64,000 nucleotides of DNA from Lysinibacillus sp. BPa_S21 (GTDB taxonomy: Bacteria > Bacillota > Bacilli > Bacillales_A > Planococcaceae), in the NCBI RefSeq assembly GCF_023337795.1, contig NZ_JALIRS010000004.1, positions 248,001 through 312,000 of the forward strand, given 5' to 3'. The translations under genes were made by a program, and so were the position numbers. Positions 17,273 through 26,228 of this stretch are shown here, one piece after another (the first letter of the stretch is position 1; each line of letters starts with the position of its first letter). Under the pieces are notes generated by a model. That model was not told where the DNA came from. It did not search any database and saw only the letters and a program-made list of their open reading frames with translations.

Positions 17273-17307
17273 AAAACCCGAAGCTTTAGTATCGCTTCGG
17301 GTTTATA
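17273..17307 (-). terminator. Probable terminator of pruA
   Basis: AAACCCGAAGC pairs perfectly with GCTTCGGGTTT (17274-17304), followed on the minus strand by TATATT. Confidence 0.6.
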
Positions 17308-17376
17308 TTAATCTATCTCAATAGCATTTTCCAATAAATTAAACATGCCTTTATTTAAGTTATAAATTTCTATGTT

Positions 17377-18921
17377 TTAGAGTAACTCAGAAGTTGTTTT
17401 TGCTTGCATGTGAAGTTGTAGGTAGTCAGGGCCACCTGCTTTTGAATCTGTACCTGACATATTGAAGCCACCGAATGGTTGGTAACCTACAATTGCACCT
17501 GTACAGCCACGGTTGAAGTAAAGGTTTCCAACGTGGAAGTCTTCACGTGCTTTTTCTAAGTTCAAGCGGTTGTTTGTGATCACTGCACCCGTTAAACCGT
17601 ATTCTGTATCGTTTGCAATTGCAATTGCTTCGTCGAAGTCTTTTGCTTTGCTGATTGCTACAACTGGACCAAAGATCTCCTCTTTCATAATGCGTGCAGA
17701 TGGGTCTACGTCTGCAAATACTGTTGGGTTGACGAAGTAACCTACTGAATCATCTGCCGTACCACCTGCAACAAGACGACCTTCGCTTTTTCCGATTTCA
17801 ATGTACTCTGTAATTTTGTTGAATGCAGCTGCATCGATTACCGTTGCCATGAAGTTTGTTGGGTCTGTTGGGTCACCGACTGTTAACGTGTTAGTAAGCT
17901 CAATGACACGATTAACAACTGTGTCATAGACATCTTCAACGATAATAGCACGAGAACATGCAGAACATTTTTGACCAGAGAAGCCGAATGCTGATTTCAC
18001 AATGGATTGAGCAGCTAATTCAAGATCAGCTTCTTTATCAACTACGATAGTATCTTTACCACCCATTTCAGCGATAACACGTTTAATCCAAATTTGACCA
18101 TCGTTTAATACAGAAGCACGTTGGTTAATACGTAAACCAACATCACGTGAACCTGTGAAGCTGATGAAGCGTGTACGTGGGTGGTCTACTAAGTAGTCCC
18201 CGATTTCTGTACCGCTACCTGGTACATAATTGACTGCACCTGCTGGTAATCCTGCTTCTTCTAATACTTCGATAAACTTATAGGCTACAACGGGTGTTGT
18301 AGAAGCTGGTTTTAATAAAACTGTGTTCCCTGTAACTAGTGCTGCTACTGTTGTACCCGCCATTATTGCGAATGGGAAGTTCCAAGGAGAGATAACGATA
18401 CCTACACCTAATGGAATATAGTCATAACGGTTATATTCACCTGGGCGACTTTCTACTGGATGCCCATCTTTAATGCGTAACATTTGACGACCGTAGTATT
18501 CCATGAAGTCGATTGCTTCTGCTGTATCTGCATCTGCCTCATTCCATGGTTTACCTGCTTCTTTTGTTAATAAAGCTGAGAATTCGAATTTTCGGCGACG
18601 GATAATTGCTGCTGCTTTGAATAATACGTCTGCGCGAATCGCTGGATCTACTTTTTTCCATGTTTTGAATGTTTCATCTGCCACTTGCATTGCTTTTTCA
18701 GCTAAGTCACGTGTAGCTTTTGATACGCGACCAATCACTTCTGTTTTCTTCGCTGGATTGTACGAAATGATTTTCTCTTCTGTTGTGATGCGTTGACCAC
18801 CAATGATTAGCGGGTAGTCTTGACCTAAATAGCCTTCAACAGTTTGTAAGCCTGCTACGTATGCATCTTTGTTTTCTTGTTTCGAGAAATCTGTGAATGG
18901 TTCGTGTTTATATGTAATCAA
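17377..18921 (-). CDS. pruA: L-glutamate gamma-semialdehyde (1-pyrroline-5-carboxylate) dehydrogenase
   Basis: Oxidises glutamate-5-semialdehyde to glutamate with NAD, the last step of proline and arginine breakdown. The 515-residue aldehyde dehydrogenase has the cofactor segment [13 protein letters not shown] (178-190), general base Glu285 in VIAEMGGKD and nucleophile Cys319 in [11 protein letters not shown]. The N-terminal [10 protein letters not shown] is typical of the RocA/PruA type. The start is TTG 18921 behind AGGGGGAAA. The ORF upstream of it (to 18951) is not conserved. It diverges from a RocR-like regulator and pairs functionally with the proline dehydrogenase at 20.5 kb. The two are separate transcripts. 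Confidence 0.95.
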   Translation of the reverse strand: MITYKHEPFTDFSKQENKDAYVAGLQTVEGYLGQDYPLIIGGQRITTEEKIISYNPAKKTEVIGRVSKATRDLAEKAMQVADETFKTWKKVDPAIRADVLFKAAAIIRRRKFEFSALLTKEAGKPWNEADADTAEAIDFMEYYGRQMLRIKDGHPVESRPGEYNRYDYIPLGVGIVISPWNFPFAIMAGTTVAALVTGNTVLLKPASTTPVVAYKFIEVLEEAGLPAGAVNYVPGSGTEIGDYLVDHPRTRFISFTGSRDVGLRINQRASVLNDGQIWIKRVIAEMGGKDTIVVDKEADLELAAQSIVKSAFGFSGQKCSACSRAIIVEDVYDTVVNRVIELTNTLTVGDPTDPTNFMATVIDAAAFNKITEYIEIGKSEGRLVAGGTADDSVGYFVNPTVFADVDPSARIMKEEIFGPVVAISKAKDFDEAIAIANDTEYGLTGAVITNNRLNLEKAREDFHVGNLYFNRGCTGAIVGYQPFGGFNMSGTDSKAGGPDYLQLHMQAKTTSELL

Positions 18922-18946
18922 AATAATTTCCCCCTGTGAGCATAAG

Positions 18947-18963
18947 TGCAAAATGATTATGCA
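18947..18963. promoter_or_regulatory. Candidate activator site: TGCA-anchored palindrome 1
   Basis: TGCAAAA-TGA-TTATGCA, with 6 of 7 arm bases paired. It lies just upstream of the pruA ribosome site in the divergent region. Confidence 0.4.
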
Positions 18964-18990
18964 CTATTTAGAATTTTATTAATTCTATAA

Positions 18991-19007
18991 TGCAATATAA
19001 TTTGGCA
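18991..19007. promoter_or_regulatory. Candidate activator site: TGCA-anchored palindrome 2
   Basis: TGCAATATAATTTGGCA has the same 17-bp architecture as the site at 18947 but is more degenerate. Confidence 0.25.
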
Positions 19008-19038
19008 TTAATCAACAATAATTTTCGGAATTTTTCAA

Positions 19039-19063
19039 TTTGCATGTCTACCATTCATGCAAA
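19039..19063. promoter_or_regulatory. Candidate activator site: TGCA-anchored palindrome 3
   Basis: TTTGCATG, 9 bases, then CATGCAAA: perfect 8-bp arms about 45 bases before the regulator gene. It could serve autoregulation or pruA activation. Confidence 0.45.
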
Positions 19064-19106
19064 ATGTTAAAATATTGGGAGGGATAGGCGTATATAGGAG
19101 GACAAG

Positions 19107-20438
19107 ATGGAAAATCATATTTTATTAAATATTTATAAATACGTTATTGAAAAAGGGGATATGGGCATTTGTGTTGTGGATACAGAGGGAAAATTGCTCA
19201 TCTATAATAAAAAAATGCGAGAATTAGAAGGCGTGGATGAAGACGAATTTGAGAAGAGACGAGCATACGAAATTATTGATTTTGAATCAGAGAAACGTGA
19301 TATTTATAAAGTTTTAAGCTCTGAATCGCCAATACCTAATGTAAAAAAAACGTATTGGAATAAAAAAAATCAAGAAGTCACCTATATTAGTAATATTTAT
19401 CCATTGCACTATGAAGGAGCTTTAATAGGAGCTGTCGAATTTGCACGAGATATTACACAGCTTGAATATATGATGTACCAGCCATTAAGAAGATATGGTG
19501 CTCCGCTGACTTTTGAAATTATTACCGCAGTATCAGAAGTGATGCGAGATGTTATTGAAAAAGCAAAAATTGTGGCATTGAGTCGGATGCCTGCTGTGTT
19601 AATAGGGGAGTCGGGTACCGGAATTGATATGATTGCTGAGGGCATTCATCATGATTTAAGAGTGCAAAACGATTTGTTTATTACATTAATTTGCCGCAGA
19701 GATGAAAACACCATTTTAAAGCAGTTTGAAAAAAACATTGCTGGAAAAGAAAGTATTACGTTCTTCGCAGAACGGATTGAGTATCTATCTTTAGCTGCGC
19801 AACAAAAAATTGTAGAATTGTTTAACAACCATTCGCATCATCAGCATATGCTGATTGCTAGTGTGGGCAAAGACCCGATTGATTTAATTCAAGAACAAAT
19901 GTTATCTAGGGAGTTATATCGATTGTTTTCAGGGATTACGATTTATGTACCCCCATTACGAGAGAGAAAAGAAGATATCATGCCGTTTATTGATGATTAC
20001 TTCCATCGCCATCGTGATAGCTTTGGCTCATCCATTCAGGGGTTATCGGAAGAAGTCAAAGAGATTTTTTTGAAATATGATTGGCCTGGAAATTTAAAGG
20101 AGTTAGAAGTGTTACTTGATGAAATTTCCTCCCTTTTGACTAATGAAACTGTAGTGGATTTACATATGCTACCAGCTTACTTTAGGTGGAAAATCCAGCA
20201 GATTTATGATGGGGTGGAAGAGAATGCGGATTTATTTATTATTAAAAATCCAAATGATATTCGACCACTTGATGTCTATATGAAAGAGGTGGAAGAGTAT
20301 TATATTTCAAAAGCATTAGATTTTCACCAAGGCAATATCTCAAAAACTGCGGCTACATTAGGTATACGGCGACAAAGTTTACAGTATCGTGTGAAAAACT
20401 ATAAACTCAATAAAAAGAGCGAAAACATTAATTCATGA
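19107..20438 (+). CDS. RocR-like regulator: PAS, degenerate AAA+ and Fis-type HTH
   Basis: 443 residues: an N-terminal PAS sensor domain (about 10-118), an AAA+ region like sigma-54 activators (about 130-345) and a C-terminal Fis-type helix-turn-helix (GNISKTAATLGIRRQSLQYR). The core is damaged relative to the family. Walker A reads GESGTGID (167-174) instead of GESGTGKE, the Walker B region reads ITFFAERIEYL (217-227) without the DE pair, and the GAFTGA sigma-54 loop is absent. Structural motifs PPLRERKEDI and YDWPGNLKELEVL remain. It therefore probably cannot hydrolyse ATP or act on sigma-54, and may work as a sigma-A-dependent activator or repressor of pruA. The position matches RocR-type control of proline/arginine catabolism. 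Confidence 0.82.
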   Translation: MENHILLNIYKYVIEKGDMGICVVDTEGKLLIYNKKMRELEGVDEDEFEKRRAYEIIDFESEKRDIYKVLSSESPIPNVKKTYWNKKNQEVTYISNIYPLHYEGALIGAVEFARDITQLEYMMYQPLRRYGAPLTFEIITAVSEVMRDVIEKAKIVALSRMPAVLIGESGTGIDMIAEGIHHDLRVQNDLFITLICRRDENTILKQFEKNIAGKESITFFAERIEYLSLAAQQKIVELFNNHSHHQHMLIASVGKDPIDLIQEQMLSRELYRLFSGITIYVPPLRERKEDIMPFIDDYFHRHRDSFGSSIQGLSEEVKEIFLKYDWPGNLKELEVLLDEISSLLTNETVVDLHMLPAYFRWKIQQIYDGVEENADLFIIKNPNDIRPLDVYMKEVEEYYISKALDFHQGNISKTAATLGIRRQSLQYRVKNYKLNKKSENINS

Positions 20439-20452
20439 TGTTTTCGCTTTTT
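20412..20452. terminator. Bidirectional terminator between regulator and proline dehydrogenase
   Basis: GCGAAAACAT pairs with ATGTTTTCGC, flanked by an A run and a T run, so it serves both convergent genes. Confidence 0.75.
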
Positions 20453-20488
20453 CATTGAGTTTAAGTGTAGAAGAGTTTAAGTGTTGAA

Positions 20489-21463
20489 TTATTTGACCTT
20501 TTTAGATAGACGACCAAGGGCAAAGGCTGTAACACCTAGACCAATTACTGTATTTGTTTTTTTAGTAAATACTTGTTTTGTGACAAGTGTTAGATTTTGA
20601 GGGCGTTCTGCTAGACGTCTCATGAAATAACCGTACCAATCACTACCGAAAGGTAAATATGTACAGAAGTTATAGCCTTCTTTCGCTAATTCATATTGCA
20701 TATCTTTTCGGAAGCCATACAACATTTGGAATTCAAACTTATCATTCGGAATATTATGCTTTTTAACAAATTTCTTCACATGATTTATTACATGGTGGTC
20801 ATGTGTTGCAATGGATGTGAACTTACCGTTTAGCAAATGTTGCTCGATTAGTTTTAAATAATTGCGGTCAATATCATCTTTTGATTGATAAGCAACTCGA
20901 TCATCTTCCTTGTAAGCCCCTTTTACGATTCGGAGACGGAAGTTTTTGTATTTCTCAATATTTTCCTCTGACTCAAAGAAGTAAGCTTGAATAACCGTAC
21001 CCACATTATCGTACTCTTGGTGTAGCTTTTCTAGTAAGTCAAATGAGCTATGAAGGCGTGCATAGTTTTCCATATCGAAATTTACAAATATATCGTACTT
21101 ATGTGCAAGTGCCAAGATTTCTCTTAAATTTTCATAGCAAAAATCGATATCAATATCTTGACCTAGCTGTGAAGGCTTAAGGGAAATATGTGCATCCAAT
21201 TGTTCATCATGGATAGCTTGTATCACGGCTAAAATATTTTGTTTCGCTGCTGTTGCTGCAGGTTTCTCAAAGACAAATTCGCCAAGATTATCTACTGTAC
21301 AAGAAATGTTTGCTTTGTTTAATTCTTTAATTGTTTGAACGACCTCTGGAATTGTTGTGCCTGCTACAACGCTTTGTGCGCCCATTCGTAAACCATATCT
21401 TTGAGCTGCACCATTAAGCATTTGGTTCTCTGATAAGTAAATAAAAAAGTCACGTAATGCCAT
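20489..21463 (-). CDS. Proline dehydrogenase
   Basis: FAD-dependent enzyme of 324 residues that oxidises proline to 1-pyrroline-5-carboxylate, feeding PruA. Family motifs of the TIM-barrel PRODH domain are visible: HISLKPSQLGQDID, FRLRIVKGAYKED, KFEFQMLYGFRKD and the C-terminal YLPFGSDWYGYFMRRLAERP. It is the monofunctional type (not fused to PruA), at the usual length for Bacillales PutB/FadM-type enzymes. A good Shine-Dalgarno (AGGAGG) precedes the ATG. It is convergent with the RocR-like gene and divergent from the proline racemase gene. Confidence 0.93.
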   Translation of the reverse strand: MALRDFFIYLSENQMLNGAAQRYGLRMGAQSVVAGTTIPEVVQTIKELNKANISCTVDNLGEFVFEKPAATAAKQNILAVIQAIHDEQLDAHISLKPSQLGQDIDIDFCYENLREILALAHKYDIFVNFDMENYARLHSSFDLLEKLHQEYDNVGTVIQAYFFESEENIEKYKNFRLRIVKGAYKEDDRVAYQSKDDIDRNYLKLIEQHLLNGKFTSIATHDHHVINHVKKFVKKHNIPNDKFEFQMLYGFRKDMQYELAKEGYNFCTYLPFGSDWYGYFMRRLAERPQNLTLVTKQVFTKKTNTVIGLGVTAFALGRLSKKVK

Positions 21464-21801
21464 ATAAAATCCTCCTAAAACAATGAATTTAAATTTCTTG
21501 GCGATTATAACACTAAAAAAAGAAAACTGTAAAATTTCAAAAAATTATTTTACAGAGTGTTTTCGGGTCGTGGGTTATTGTGTTTATTGAATTTCTACAG
21601 ACTTGAAAATAAGTAAAAAATAATTTTTTGACGAAAAAAAACTTTTCAAACGAGTGATTATGCTTTATGTTGTGATGTATAGATTTATTAGAAAATTCTA
21701 AAAGGGGTGAATAATTTTTAAAATAGAATTTCCTAAATTTACTATTTTGTATATTTTATTATTTTTTTAAAATATTTTTTGATTTTTGGGGAGGGAATTA
21801 T
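21464..21801. other. AT-rich divergent promoter region
   Basis: Very AT-rich DNA between the proline dehydrogenase and proline racemase genes. I see no gene, clear palindrome or repeat. It must hold two divergent promoters, but no convincing -35/-10 pair stands out. Confidence 0.4.
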
Positions 21802-22782
21802 ATGAGTAGTTATAAGTATGAAATCAAAACAATTGATACACATACTGTAGGGGAGGCAACACGTATTGTTGTGGATGGGTTTCCAAAAATTGTTGGCAAA
21901 ACAATGATGGAAAAGAAAAATTTCGTAAAGGAAAATTATGATCATTTACGAATGTTACTAATGAATGAACCTCGTGGGCACAAAGATATGTTTGGATCTA
22001 TTCTAGTTGAGCCTATTAATCAACAGTGTGATATTGGCGTTATTTTCATGGATAGTGGTGCTTATTTGAATATGTGCGGGCATGGAACTATTGGTACAGT
22101 CACTATGTGTATTAATAAAGGGCTTATTGAAAAGAAAGATAAAGTATTAGTGGATACACCATCAGGTATTGTGGAATGCTCTGTTTATTATAACGGTGAT
22201 GAAGTTGAAGCAGTTGAATTTAAAAATGTACCTGCCTTTGTACTACATAAGGATTTAAAAATTGATTTGAATGAGCTAGGTACAGTTCAGCTTGATATTG
22301 CTTTCGGAGGAAGTTTTTTCGCTATAGTAAATGCAAGCGAGTTAAAGATAGTAATAGATTTACAAAATAAACAAGAAATATTAAAGTACGCCAAAAAAAT
22401 AAGGGATTATGTCAATGCTAACATCGATATTCAACATCCGTCGATTGACGCCATCAAGTCCGTTGACTTAGTAGAGATTTCAGAAAAAATTACAAATAGC
22501 CACTATAAAAATGTTGTTGTCTTTGGGAATGAACAAATTGACCGCTCTCCTTGTGGAACAGGTACATGCGCAAAAATGGCAACGCTTTCATTGGAAGAAG
22601 GAGATACGATTATTCAAGAAAGTATTATTGGTTCACAGTTTACAGGCAGAATTTTAGGCAAAACGAATGTGGGAGATTATGAGGCAATCATTCCAGCTAT
22701 TCGCGGTGCAGCTTGGATTACTGGGGAGCATAAATTCATACTTCAAAATAAAGATATTTATCCAGAAGGTTTTGTTGTTTAA
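21802..22782 (+). CDS. Proline racemase family protein
   Basis: 326-residue PLP-independent racemase/epimerase. Both catalytic cysteines are present: Cys92 in NMCGHGTIGT and Cys251 in DRSPCGTGTCAK. With two Cys it should be a racemase or epimerase, not the Cys-to-Thr hydroxyproline dehydratase type. The substrate may be proline or 4-hydroxyproline. The SPCGTGTCA region and the nearby proline dehydrogenase and PruA favour use of D-proline or hydroxyproline as a carbon source. It is followed 28 bases later by a BrnQ carrier, probably co-transcribed. Shine-Dalgarno GGGGAGGG. Confidence 0.88.
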   Translation: MSSYKYEIKTIDTHTVGEATRIVVDGFPKIVGKTMMEKKNFVKENYDHLRMLLMNEPRGHKDMFGSILVEPINQQCDIGVIFMDSGAYLNMCGHGTIGTVTMCINKGLIEKKDKVLVDTPSGIVECSVYYNGDEVEAVEFKNVPAFVLHKDLKIDLNELGTVQLDIAFGGSFFAIVNASELKIVIDLQNKQEILKYAKKIRDYVNANIDIQHPSIDAIKSVDLVEISEKITNSHYKNVVVFGNEQIDRSPCGTGTCAKMATLSLEEGDTIIQESIIGSQFTGRILGKTNVGDYEAIIPAIRGAAWITGEHKFILQNKDIYPEGFVV

Positions 22783-22810
22783 ATAAAATAACAGGAAAAG
22801 GGGCGGTTAT

Positions 22811-24160
22811 ATGAGTAATAAGGTATCCTTTGTTCAAATTCTAGTCATTGGATTCATGTTGTTTGCTATGTTTTTAGGTGCAGGAAATGTTATCTTTGCA
22901 CCGATTGTAGGGCAGCAGGCAGGAAACAATACGCCAATTGCAATGGCAGGCTTCTTAATTACAGGGGTGGGCTTAGTTCTTTTAGCAATCGTTGCATTAA
23001 ATAAAGGTGGCGGTACAGTAGAAAGTTTAGCGAATCGCGTTTCGCCAAAGTTTGCAGTGGCTTTTTCTATTTTACTATTCCTTGCATTAGGACCGTTCTA
23101 TGTGATTCCACGTACAACATCGGTTGTATATGAAATTGCATTAAAACAATTGTTCCCAAGTGATGCGAACCATACATTATTTTTACTCCTTTTTTCAGTT
23201 GCTTTTATCGCTTTGACAATTTATTTATCTTGGGAAACATCTAAGCTTGTCGAACGTTTAGGGAAAATTGCGACACCTATTTTTACAGTGCTTTTAGTTA
23301 TTATTGTGACAAAGTCAATTATTACACCAATGGGTTCTGCACAAGCACCTGTAGAGTCGGCTGGCTATGAAACAACGATGGCTGCTTTTTTAAAGGGCTT
23401 TACACAAGGCTATTACACAATGGATGTACTTGCTGCCTTCGTTTTTGGTGGAATTTTTATTAAATCAATTGAATCGTTGAATTTGAAGACACAAAAAGAC
23501 GTTTCCAAAGTATTTTTTCAAGCAGGGATTATTACGGTTGTTGGTTTAGTTGCTTTACAGGTATCTATGGCTTGGATTGGCGTTTCGAGTGTAGGTTCTG
23601 TTGGTTATGTATCAAATGGAGGAGAGCTTATAGCCTTAGCGGCGAAAACTTTATTTGGTCAAATCGGAATTTATTTAATTGGAATCGTAATTTTCTTAAC
23701 AGGAATTACAACAAACGTCGCTTGTTTAGCTGCCACTGCTGAATATTTTGGCCGCATTATGCCAAGTATTTCATATAAAAAGTGGTTAATTATTTTCTCC
23801 TTACTAGGTGTTGTATTTACAAACTTTGGTTTAACAAAGATTTTATCGATGGCTTCACCAGTATTAATGCTTTTATATCCAATTGCTATTACTTTAATCA
23901 TCCTTATTTTTACAGAGAAATGGTTTGGGGGAGCACAAAGCGTATATGTAGGAACGATGATAGGTACTGCTTTTATAGCAGTATTAGATGCATTAAAGGA
24001 TGCTAATATTTTGGTAGAACAAATTAACTCTACATTTGCCTTTATTCCATTATTCACATCAGGTGCAGGTTGGCTTATTACAGGTCTGTTAGGTGCTATT
24101 ATTGGCTATCTTTTTAGCAATAAAAATGTTGTACAAAGTAGTAATAGTGTATCCAATTAA
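22811..24160 (+). CDS. brnQ: BrnQ-type branched-chain amino acid carrier
   Basis: 449-residue sodium-coupled carrier with about 12 transmembrane segments, of the LIVCS family. It begins LVIGFMLFAMFLGAGNVIFAP, typical of BrnQ, and shows PFYVIPRTTSVVYEIAL. BrnQ proteins normally import leucine, isoleucine and valine, and some also move proline. The tight linkage to proline racemase suggests a proline or hydroxyproline role here, by context only. The ribosome site AAAGGGG overlaps the short intergenic gap. A strong terminator follows. Confidence 0.88.
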   Translation: MSNKVSFVQILVIGFMLFAMFLGAGNVIFAPIVGQQAGNNTPIAMAGFLITGVGLVLLAIVALNKGGGTVESLANRVSPKFAVAFSILLFLALGPFYVIPRTTSVVYEIALKQLFPSDANHTLFLLLFSVAFIALTIYLSWETSKLVERLGKIATPIFTVLLVIIVTKSIITPMGSAQAPVESAGYETTMAAFLKGFTQGYYTMDVLAAFVFGGIFIKSIESLNLKTQKDVSKVFFQAGIITVVGLVALQVSMAWIGVSSVGSVGYVSNGGELIALAAKTLFGQIGIYLIGIVIFLTGITTNVACLAATAEYFGRIMPSISYKKWLIIFSLLGVVFTNFGLTKILSMASPVLMLLYPIAITLIILIFTEKWFGGAQSVYVGTMIGTAFIAVLDALKDANILVEQINSTFAFIPLFTSGAGWLITGLLGAIIGYLFSNKNVVQSSNSVSN

Positions 24161-24202
24161 GTGAAACGATAGTATTATAATAATTGCATTTAAAAAGTTG
24201 TT

Positions 24203-24236
24203 GAATGTGCCTTTTTACTTAAAAAGGCACATTTTT
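24203..24236 (+). terminator. Rho-independent terminator after brnQ
   Basis: AATGTGCCTTTT pairs perfectly with AAAAGGCACATT and is followed by TTTTT. Confidence 0.85.
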
Positions 24237-24646
24237 AATTGGAATCGTTTAGAAGGAACAGGTTCTTTAATTGTTTTTCATCTTCTTATATCGTTTGGTA
24301 GAATGTCACAATCGTTGCAGGTGTTTTCACTAAAACTAAACTAATTAAACGTAATGAATAATACCTATTTAACTAACTAGAGCTTTACTTCAATGTCAAG
24401 AACTATAGATTTGATTTAAGCTCCCTTTTAGAGGGGAAACGCAGGCTAAGAATTTAACATCGTACTGTTGTTGCTGCCGCTTCGCTTTCGCATAAAAGAC
24501 ATTAGTCGGCCCAAAGCCCCGGATGGAAGAGAAACAAAAATAGAAGTAATCTACTAATTTTTAGGGAAATTATCGATGCATTATTCATCTTCCTAAAAGT
24601 TGGTAGTATAATTGTAGAATCATACATTCATAAAGGGGAGAAATTA
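24237..24646. repeat. Intergenic region carrying dispersed repeat copy C
   Basis: No gene seen. The core GCTGCCGCTTCGCTTTCGC (24473-24491) is the reverse complement of the copy A core with one change. It is followed by AGTCGGCCCAAAGC, which resembles the right arm of copy A. The rest is AT-rich spacer with the Shine-Dalgarno AAAGGGGAG of the next gene at its end. Confidence 0.55.
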
Positions 24647-25759
24647 ATGACGGCTCAACAACAAGCAGCAATGCAATCTATGATTGATTGGCTTGCAGAT
24701 GAACGCGAACTTGGGCAACAACCGAGGAAAATAGAAATTGCAGGAGAGTTTGATTTATATGATATGCACTATTACATATTCAAGTATAAACAAACAATGC
24801 TCGGAAAATGGCTCCTTGGCGTATGTGGGGGCTATGAGGACCCGTCTGACACCGAGCATTGCGGCCATATATTTAGCGAAATGCAACCATATGACCCTGC
24901 GACCGCAGAGCAAGAAGCTGTAAAGATGGTAGAAATGATCCGAGAATACTGGATGCAACAGGCTGCAGATTATGAAGCTACGCAATCTATGGAGGACGAG
25001 ACGGAAACCCAAGACGATGGATCTGGTATTTTTAATGGGTTTGTTCTGCTTAACACTGGAGAATGTGACATTGATCAGATCAAGGCCAATCTTTTGAGTG
25101 ATTGGAACATCTCCTGCTCGTCGGCAGAGGATGAGGATAAGGAAGGCACTTTAGTCTTTGAAGTGGACGACTGCATGTTAGCGGTTAGTTTTGTCGATGC
25201 TCCCGTCCCAGATGGTGAAGCTGAGCATTATGCACAGGGAAACTACATATGGAAGGAAGCCGTGGAGGTTACTCAAACGCATGTAGCTCAAATCATTCTG
25301 GCGGCAATTACTCGCTCGGGCTCTCCGCTGGACAGTGGCAAGCTTTACACTAAGCTGGCGGCTAGTTGTTTGAAGCTTCCTAATGCAATAGGGATCTATA
25401 CAGGCGGCACCGTATATCAGCCTGAACTTTTTCTAGATATGGCTGAAGTCATGAAGAATGACGACATGTTTCCTTTACTGAATCTGGTTTATTTCGGCCT
25501 GGTCGGAACGGAAACCGGGGTAGATGGATATACTTATGGGCTAAAAGCCTTTGGCAAGGATGAAATTGAAATCTTGGACAGCCAAGCATCTCCTGCCGAG
25601 CTGCGTGATTTTTTGATTGCTATTTCTGGATATATAGTAGAAGAGAACGTCACTTTAAGGGATGGAGAAACGATCGGCTTTTCAGCAGAGCAAAAGTTGC
25701 CGATTTCCCGTTCCAAGGGAGTTTATGTCGATGGGGATACGCTCAAAATCAACTATTAG
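24647..25759 (+). CDS. DUF4261 domain protein
   Basis: 370-residue soluble protein. An acidic N-terminal region (1-130) contains LYDMHYYIFKYKQTMLGKWL and CGGYEDPSDTEHCGHIFSEM. The C-terminal two thirds, including FNGFVLLNTGECD, TLVFEVDDCMLAVSFVDAPV, ALPNAIGIYTGG-like KLPNAIGIYTGGTVYQPELF and GYTYGLKAFGKDEIEILDS, match what I recall of DUF4261. Its function is unknown. Codon use is richer in G and C (many CTG, GGC and GCC) than in the flanking genes, which suggests acquisition from a higher-GC Bacillales such as a Paenibacillus. It is a single gene with its own Shine-Dalgarno and terminator. Confidence 0.75.
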   Translation: MTAQQQAAMQSMIDWLADERELGQQPRKIEIAGEFDLYDMHYYIFKYKQTMLGKWLLGVCGGYEDPSDTEHCGHIFSEMQPYDPATAEQEAVKMVEMIREYWMQQAADYEATQSMEDETETQDDGSGIFNGFVLLNTGECDIDQIKANLLSDWNISCSSAEDEDKEGTLVFEVDDCMLAVSFVDAPVPDGEAEHYAQGNYIWKEAVEVTQTHVAQIILAAITRSGSPLDSGKLYTKLAASCLKLPNAIGIYTGGTVYQPELFLDMAEVMKNDDMFPLLNLVYFGLVGTETGVDGYTYGLKAFGKDEIEILDSQASPAELRDFLIAISGYIVEENVTLRDGETIGFSAEQKLPISRSKGVYVDGDTLKINY

Positions 25760-25769
25760 TCTCGTGCCA

Positions 25770-25796
25770 AAAGACACCGTAGCAGGTGTTTTTTTT
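25770..25796 (+). terminator. Terminator after the DUF4261 gene
   Basis: GACACC pairs with GGTGTT and is followed by an uninterrupted T8 run. Confidence 0.75.
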
Positions 25797-25925
25797 GCTG
25801 CAATATCAAAAATATTTTGTACGAGGCATTTGAATACATACATATTGTATGTCCGTGAATTATACACCTAAACTTCAACAATCCGAGTAATGCCAATGTC
25901 CCAGCGAAAACGTTTAAAACAATTG

Positions 25926-25972
25926 AAAAGCACCTCAAATCTTTGGTAACAAGGGTTTGAAGTGCTTTTTCC
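25926..25972. terminator. Orphan terminator-like hairpin
   Basis: AAAAGCACCTCAAA pairs with TTTGAAGTGCTTTT (one mismatch), flanked by A and T runs. It lies 170 bases beyond the nearest stop codon. It may end a missing gene or an untranslated transcript. Confidence 0.6.
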
Positions 25973-26173
25973 TTTTTGAAACACGTTAAAAAGGATAGAA
26001 AAATGAAATTGTTTCTACAGACTTCTAGTTTGTTTTTTCACAATGCTGCAAAAATGTTAAGTGTAACTATTCGCATACAATTAGCCGAAGTGAATCCTTT
26101 GTCATTAAAAGTGAAGTAAAAAAATTAAGAAAATTCATAAAAAGATGTAGAAAAATAAGGTAATAATTTGTAT

Positions 26174-26188
26174 ACTTGTATTACAAGT
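26174..26188. promoter_or_regulatory. FadR/GntR-type operator
   Basis: ACTTGTATTACAAGT is a perfect 15-bp palindrome around one base. Its centre TTGT-ATT-ACAA fits the TNGTNNNACNA pattern bound by FadR-subfamily regulators. It lies 40 bases before the regulator gene. Confidence 0.6.
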
Positions 26189-26228
26189 TAACAACTCGAG
26201 TGTATCGATGTATTAGAAAGAGGGTTAT

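Noticed and set aside
18922..19106. Sigma-54 (-24/-12) promoter for pruA
   Set aside because: Searched by eye for TGGCAC-N5-TTGC on the minus strand. No element with correct GG/GC spacing was seen.
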